Positions 58,325-64,000 of a stretch of 64,000 bases of DNA are shown piece by piece (within the stretch, counting starts at the first letter, position 1; each line of letters opens with the position of its first letter). The translations under genes were made by a program, and so were the position numbers. The DNA is from Hyaloscypha bicolor E (taxonomy: Eukaryota; Ascomycota; Leotiomycetes; Helotiales; Hyaloscyphaceae), in NCBI RefSeq assembly GCF_002865645.1, contig NW_020194691.1, positions 186,001-250,000 on the forward strand, read 5' to 3'. The notes beneath the pieces are model-generated. The model saw only the letters and a list, made by a program, of their open reading frames with translations, had not been told where the DNA came from and ran no database searches.

Positions 58325-59179
58325 CAGTGTGGGCTCCGATAAATTATCGATCGAAATTATCGATTAGTAATCGTTATCGGCTAAGCGATCGATAAACGAT
58401 CGATATCGATAATTATCGTCGATAAAAGTGGGCCCAGCCATTAAACGAGCCCTATTACGGCTTTCTAGTTCAATTATAAACCGATTAGTATTAAGATTAG
58501 TATAAAAGTATACTATTATTACTATACTATTAGACTTTTTAACTTTTTATTTAATAGTCTATTATATAACGTAGACTAGCTAGTATTTAATCCAGTTATC
58601 GATAATTCCATCGATAAAAGTGGGCCCAGCCAGCCCTTAAGCGAGCCCCATCACCTCGATAATCATCGATAAAAGTGGGCCCAGCCAGCCATTAAGCGAG
58701 CCCATCGATAATTCCATCGATAAAAGTGGGCCCGCCAGCCATTGAGCGAGCCCATCGATAATTCCATCGATAATAGTGGGTCCCAGGGCCTTGGCAATAC
58801 TACAGGGCCACTACAGGGCCGCTACAGGGCCAATACGCTATATTTACAGGCCTTAGACCGCCTTTACAGTACTAAATCTATTAATAATAGTGGGTCCAGG
58901 GCCTTGGTAGTACTACAGGGCTACTACAGGGCTAATGCGCTATATTTATAGGCCTTATACCGCCTTTACTAAATCGGAATTCTGCTATAGTAAAGAAAAG
59001 GTGGTATGAGGCCTATAAATATAGCGTATTGGCCCTAGCGCATTGGCCCTGTAGTGGCCCTGTAGTATTGCCAAGGCCTTAGTTCGATAATTATCGTAAT
59101 CGATGGTCGATTATCGATTATCGAAAAATTAGCGCGATTATCTAATCGTCGCTTATCGAGCTTATCGGAGCCCACACTG
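58325..59179. mobile_element. 855-bp hAT-like MITE with 8-bp target duplication
   Basis: Ends are perfect 18-bp inverted repeats CAGTGTGGGCTCCGATAA, flanked by the direct 8-bp duplication CATTGAAT (58317-58324 and 59180-59187). An 8-bp duplication with CAGTG-type ends is the hAT pattern. There is no transposase frame. The interior is full of ATCGATAA words, several copies of a unit with CATCGATAAAAGTGGGCCCA and CCATTAAGCGAGCCC, and a pair of long inverted arms. Confidence 0.9.
58785..59082. repeat. Long inverted arms inside the hAT-like element
   Basis: CAGGGCCTTGGCAATACTAC...CTACAGGGCC...CGCTATATTTA at 58784-58868 is mirrored by its reverse complement at about 58996-59082, with arms near 85 bp. 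A further diverged direct copy lies at 58892-58975. RNA from either strand could form a long hairpin. Confidence 0.8.
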
Positions 59180-61319
59180 CATTGAATACTGGCCGTTCGA
59201 ATTCAGAGTGCAACCCGTCGCACGAAATACAGCTTGCCGGTCAAGAAAGCAGCGTTCAGCAGAACGATAAAATCAAGCTCTCCCTGGTCTCGAATGCAGC
59301 AGCTCAGAGACGGTTTGAAGCCATGGCTGTCGAGAAGATGGCTGCTGTTCAAAATGAGGTCTCCAGCGAAGTAGCAAGTGAGCTGTTGAAGTTCCACTGG
59401 TGTTGGATACATCCAATGTTTCAATTCGTGTATCGTCCAGCATTCACAAGTAAGTCTGGGGATACTTTCCTTTGGGGACACTGTGCTAAACTTTAGTAGG
59501 AGGCATGGCACTCAGCTCCCCAAACCAGCCCGAAACTTCGTACTTCTCGGAGACTTTATTGAAAGTATTACTTGCACATTGCGCACGCTTTCGAGTTCAA
59601 GATCGCCCCGATCAAGACTCGGCAAGTACCGTAATGGGTGCGCTCTCCCATCAAGCACACTTGTCACTCGCGATGAAAATTGCTAGCCCAAGCTCGATCC
59701 CTACCATCCAGGCGCTTCTACAACAATCAGCTCGAGAGGTGGCATTCGGAAACTCATCTCAAGGTAGGTCAAATAATCGCCTATAGGACTTCAACTCACT
59801 GTAGTAGCCTGGCTTTATTCTGGCATGGCATTCAGGATTGCCATAGACCTTGGGATCCATCTTCCTCCAGAGCGGTTGCGAGGCTACGTTAAGAACCTGG
59901 CAGCTGAAGACATCGAAATACGGAAGAGATTGTTTTGGGGCTGCTACACGTGGGACAAAGCTATCAGTCTCTACCTTGGCCGTATGCCGGCGTTCACACC
60001 CGCAGTGGAGTCGAATGATCCTGTTTTCAGTGAGTTGTTCTGGCAAAGATTGCCTTTTCCGCCAGTTCATTCTTGATCTTAATCTGATTGCTACAAAGTG
60101 GACGACTTTACGGAAAATGACCCGTGGCAGCCATATTATGGATCCGAAGACCTCCAGACGAGACCTTTCTATTCTCCGCAGAAAGGTTACATGATATCAT
60201 GTTTCACCGCCCTATGTAAACTTTCCATGATCCTGAGCACTATCATGCTTGAGATATATGGTTCTTCTCAAGAACCCCGGCCTGACGGAGATCAACAATC
60301 ATCGCAAAGCACGAAGAACTTGGCGTTTATCAGAATCTCCTCATCAATCCAAAAATGGTGGATAGATTTACCAGAACACCTCCGCCTCAACATCAAGAAC
60401 CTCCCGGACTCCAGCCCACCTCTTCATATCGTGTCTTTGAATCTCCTCTATCATACGACATCCGTTCTGCTTCACCGACCCTTCATCATAGGCGCGACAG
60501 AGTTCGAAAGTCCAGCAATCTCCCGTTCATATCAAATCTGCATCGCATCATGCGCGTCTATCCACGATCTTCTGGAACTTCTCACAAACACATTTGGCTA
60601 CGTTCACACCACATACCTCAATTGCTACAGCACATACATTGCAGCAACTATTGCTGTGTTGCATTTCCAGCTGCAAGAAGAATCGGTTTCCGTTCCAACG
60701 TCGGAAGTGCCAAGTGAAAAGCTCGGCCTGAAGTTCTTTCTCGGCGTCTTGCAAAAGTCTGCCACGACCATGCCTGGTCTAGTCAGGAGCGTTGAGATTG
60801 TCAAGCGGCATATGCAAACCATCTTCGATCGTCGCGCAAAGCGATACTTGGAATCCCTGTTTCCCGATCCATTAGATGGCTTCGTGAGAAACGGAATTCC
60901 CGAGCCGACACAGCCGCCTTCCTCGCTTCAACAATCTAACCAGTACCTACCATTGCAAACAGGCGCGGGGGCATCAAATGGTTCTCAGATAGCTGGCAAT
61001 TACCAACAACCATATTCAGGCTTCAATCTCGAAGGTCTCCCTGCCTTTCCCGGGCAGAATTTCAACGTCGGTGCTGACTACCCGCTTGAGCAAGAGATCA
61101 TGGATCCAGGATTTACGGCGGGGTTCTTGGGATTGGATTCTCATATCACGCTGCATCATGAGAACTCTGATTGGGCCTATAGCGGGTTCCTATTGGGTGA
61201 CGATATGCGATGAAAGTGGCTTGCACGAAAACTTCACCCGCGACGTACACCTATCATCCCGCCGACAAAGAAGAACCCTCACAGAAAGAGAGAAGTCTCA
61301 GCACCGTGTAATTTCAAGC

Positions 61320-62286
61320 ATGCATGTTAATCCCACCTCCGGATCGTCTTTCTCAATAAGCTTCCCAGTTTATTACGGACAACTGCCAACGCTTGCTCAG
61401 GATGACCGGCCTTGGTCCCTTAACAACGACTTTAATTCCTCCCCCATCCTGCGCCTCGTCTTTCGCAAACGTTTATATCACCACAGATCCGGGAGGAACG
61501 GGGGGTTTCGGTGGCCCCGTTGGCACCGATAGGTGTTTTCCAAGTAATTATCAAGACATTCGTTTCTACCATTATTCACCTAGAATTTGCCCAAGTGGAC
61601 ATACTACGGCCTGCTGGACCTCGAATGTGATTACTTCTCTTACTGAGACCACAGTGGCTTGCTGTCTTGACTTTGGCCTTTTGTATTTCTATGCCCCTAC
61701 ATACACAGGGCCACCAGTCATATGGAAGAATTCCTACAGAGGGTGCGCGTCTGCTTTCAGTAGCCTCTCCGCCGACCCAACTTGGGCTTCTAATGGAGAC
61801 ACTTTTACATTCACCTACAACAATAGTGGTGACTTTAACGCCTTTGGCGTGCAAGTTAGATTCCAGTCTTCTGATATAGCTGGCGTAACTTCGGTGCGTG
61901 GGTATCTAACACTGTTCATCAACTTACTGAGACCTGACCGCATAGTCGTCGACAACCCAATCGCCATCGCTAACGACCACCTCCACCTCCACCACGTCTA
62001 CCACTTCATCTACACCCAGCAGGACTAGTGGTGGTGAGGGTCTAAACCGGGGCGCATCTTGCTGGGATAGGAGTTGGCGCTGCTCTCGGGGTCCTTCTCG
62101 TCGCTGGCGCAGGTCTGTGTACCGGCCAGTGCGAGAAAAGAGGGAGGCACGGGCAGAGAGCTGAAGCACCCCGCATTCCCAGCCAGCGAACTCGAGCAAC
62201 ATGGACGATTGGGATGGCCATCGGAACTCACTAGAGAATCGAGACTGCACGAGCTTGAGGCATCTATGCAAAAAGGAACGCACTAA
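61320..62286 (+). pseudogene. Secreted/membrane mucin-like fungal protein, frame-broken
   Basis: The main frame at 61402-61880 reads GPLTTTLIPPPSCASSFANV, CFPSNYQDI, ICPSGHTTACWTS, TVACCLDFGLLYFY, FNAFGVQVRFQSSDIAGVTS. From memory this resembles a family of fungal cell-surface proteins with conserved CFPS, CPSGYT and TCCPSG motifs. An intron at about 61893-61944 (GTGCGT...CATAG) leads to a Ser/Thr-rich stalk (TTTSTSTTSTTSSTPSR). The expected membrane helix (AGIGVGAALGVLLVAGAG) lies in another frame, and the probable N-terminal part (PTLAQDD) is also in a different frame. At least two frameshifts are therefore likely. The insertion-broken regulator lies just upstream. Confidence 0.5.
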
Positions 62287-63755
62287 GATGCTAGTGAATT
62301 AATGTGATTGAGCGACTTCTCAGCACCATGTGATGTTCAAAGCTCTGGAGGAGTCTCATTCGCGAGAGAGCGAAGATGGGAGGGCATGTCCCCGGAACGT
62401 TTCGGTCATTCTTTTTCCGGACGTCACTCAGAATAAAATCAAAACACTTCTCAAGATCCAAGCTTCCTTTGAGTAACATTATTATGCTGTACAAGTACTT
62501 TCAAATATTAAATGGTTGCTAGATATTGTCATGGTCGCGCTTTCGTTTAATTTCTAGTTATTTATTGAAACTTTTGAGCGTTTCCGTGCAATGGATTGCC
62601 CAAGAACCATCGAGGCCGAATAATTCCTTATTGACATTAACCTTTTCTAGGCTCTGAGAACTGCTCTTTCATTCGCATTATTCAAACGGTTAAACCACCC
62701 AAACGAGCTCTCATAGGTTTCACTTAGACTTTGGTACTCATGAGCCATTGATTAAAGGCTCACTGGCGTTGTGCCAATATCGTCAAGCCATAGACACAAA
62801 GAGGAAAATTTAGGCTGGCTCAATACCCACCTGGTGCCGAACTTGGAGCCGACAGGACATAGAGATGAGCTGTCCAGGTGCAGAAGTGGACGCTGCGAAC
62901 CCACAGAGGTCAAGAAATGCTTCAATTTTGTGGCCTCACGAAACAGGCATTACGACCCGAAACGCAATGAAAGTTATTTCTGCCAATCACTCGTAAGCAT
63001 GACCTCAAAGGAGCAACTTATTTCTGGAGAATTTCAAATTCCTGTGGTAACACAAAGACGCTTTCCCAGCCGGTTCCGCGGGTGGCCGTGTGAGGAGCAG
63101 ATCAGCCTCGCACTCTACCCTGTATCTTCTTATTATTGGCCATCCGAGAAGTACCAAATCTGACAACTTTAGGCCGATTAAGAATTAATCTTTACTCTTA
63201 AAAATATTAGTTATAGGTTAAGTACTTTTTAATATTAGTTATTATGTTATTTTATTAATTATAATCCTTTTATTTTTGAGTTATTTGGTTTCTTGAAGCC
63301 TTATTTTAAGAAAGAAATACTATTTAATTTTACTTTATAATATATTAATTATAATTTGTATTTAATAACTTCTAAACTTTAATGTTTTTAATTTAATATT
63401 TTTCTTATATTATAAAACGTTTTGATTTAATATTATATATATATAGCTTATATATAAAAATTCATGCTTTATAATTATATTCTTATTTCATATTTCTAAA
63501 GAGCTCAAGAAATATGTGGGGAACTTGCGATTGCAAAACTCATGGTAATTCTCAGAGATATGGGTTCGGAGCGCGAGACAAAGTTCAAAAAGTCTTCTTA
63601 TTACTATCTTCTTCCAGGAAAGGTCTGGTGGGTAATGCCGCCAAAGCGTGTCGCAGATAGAGCAAGTGTATTATCACAGCAGCAATGTTATTTAATTACA
63701 CAAGTCTTGCACCCTACGAGCTTTTCATTTCCTTCTCACACCTAAAGTTACTGGT
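62287..63755. other. Intergenic region with an AT-rich tract
   Basis: 62287-63160 shows no recognised gene; an open frame at 62771-63163 has no motif. 63170-63500 is strongly AT-rich (TTAATATTA, TATATATA), like RIP-degraded repeat DNA. The rest flanks the 3' end of the next gene. Confidence 0.5.
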
Positions 63756-64000
63756 TTACACTATTGGCCATCCGTTATCCCAGGACAACACGTTCCATCC
63801 AAACTGATAGTCGGCATCAGCGAGTCCAACATTAGTATCCGCGTAGTGGTAGTAGAGTACCAATCCTTGGGTGGTACTTGAGAACACGCCCCTCATTTAT
63901 GTTAGTAGGCAGTCCGTCAAGAATAGAGGATGAGGAAGACTGACTGTCCACCAGGACCGTAGACGTAACCATGGCTTTCGAGCAAAATTGATCCACCACC
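63756..64000 (-). CDS. GH43 arabinan endo-1,5-alpha-L-arabinosidase, 3' end
   Basis: Only the C-terminal part is in the window: exon >64000-63945, a 53-base intron 63944-63892 and exon 63891-63756. The spliced reading is GGGSILLESHGYVYGPGGQG, then TTQGLVLYYHYADTNVGLAD and FGWNVLSWDNGWPIV before TAA. GHGYVYGPGGQ-type and YHY.D sequences with a final GW..L.W..GWP mark family 43 endo-arabinanases, secreted enzymes that cut pectic arabinan. The splice makes the GGQ glutamine codon, supporting the join. Confidence 0.85.

Larger units (their letters stand above)
57687..61213 (+). pseudogene. Zn2Cys6 transcription factor interrupted by a transposon
   Basis: Exons read 57687-57773, 57860-58033, 58094-58324, [element], 59188-59449, 59500-59763, 59805-60029 and 60099-61213. 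Without the element they form one open frame of about 785 residues. The zinc cluster is CSNCRRRKSKCDSRQPQCST with CIAHNSHC (CX2CX6CX6CX2CX6C), assembled across the first splice, followed by a leucine-heptad linker (RSLESKIEKLL). The fungal-specific transcription factor domain includes AWLYSGMAFRIAIDLGIHLP and RKRLFWGCYTWDKAISLYLG. With the element present translation would stop five codons into it, leaving about 169 residues: DNA-binding domain only. It is likely the local regulator of the MFS, hydrolase and SDR genes. Confidence 0.88.

Noticed and set aside
58325..59179. The transposon as a large intron of the regulator
   Set aside because: Using GT at 58327 and available AGs near the right end does not restore the reading frame (the join gives a shifted frame at CACTGCATTG).
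62771..63163. Plus-strand frame of 130 codons before the GH43 gene
   Set aside because: No recognisable motif, no intron signals and no repeat of composition typical for the neighbouring genes.
1..64000. tRNA, rRNA or CRISPR features
   Set aside because: No TPsiC-arm GGTTCGAATCC-like box with a matching acceptor stem was found by eye, and no regularly spaced identical repeats of CRISPR type exist.

Overview
The window is nuclear DNA of a filamentous ascomycete. Most genes are broken by short GT-AG introns of about 46-110 bases with CTAAC-like branch points. Fungus-specific families are present (pH-response palC, fungal STAND NTPase, HET, DUF7703, DUF7514, Zn2Cys6 regulator, sedolisin). Short AT-rich tracts and retroelement remains carry C-to-T type nonsense changes of the kind left by repeat-induced point mutation. 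The protein families look most like Helotiales/Leotiomycetes; that placement is inference from memory, not from a search. Exon joins given here were read by eye from splice signals and frame.

Layout. 1-3587: 3' part of a large orphan protein gene. 3600-10100: gene-poor, with a broken hypothetical gene, an AT-rich block holding a dead retrotransposon gag, and one possible small gene. 10150-16510: an FHA-domain protein kinase, then a STAND/NACHT NTPase interrupted by one in-frame TGA; a broken DUF7703 membrane-protein gene lies antisense against its 5' end. 17480-24160: a short-chain dehydrogenase, an AIM6-like phosphodiesterase and an NmrA-like reductase, separated by relics including a HET fragment. 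24470-26354: a pair of related coiled-coil/acidic protein genes, the second broken. 26574-32442: a Nudix plus eIF2B-like fusion, an 859-bp inverted-repeat element with TA flanks, and a ZZ-finger/DUF7514 protein. 33200-34550: a decayed CorA-like membrane protein.

35367-49284 is a dense housekeeping block: nucleolin-like Gar2/Nsr1, a complex I subunit, mitochondrial ribosomal protein mL54, TFIID subunits TAF7 and TAF3 (divergent), a small conserved acidic protein, palC, a sedolisin pseudogene with about five frameshifts, and a single-pass membrane protein. A C2H2 protein follows at 50808.

51826-61213 looks like a small catabolic or uptake cluster: an MFS anion permease, a dienelactone hydrolase, an SDR oxidoreductase and a Zn2Cys6 regulator. 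The shared MFS/hydrolase promoter, the SDR promoter and the regulator's own leader contain exact CGG-N7-CCG inverted repeats (four in all). The regulator is cut by an 855-bp element with 18-bp terminal inverted repeats and an exact 8-bp target duplication (hAT-like). Removing the element and one duplication restores an open frame, so the regulator appears to have been disabled fairly recently. The window closes with a frame-broken secreted/membrane protein, an AT-rich tract and the 3' end of a GH43 arabinanase.
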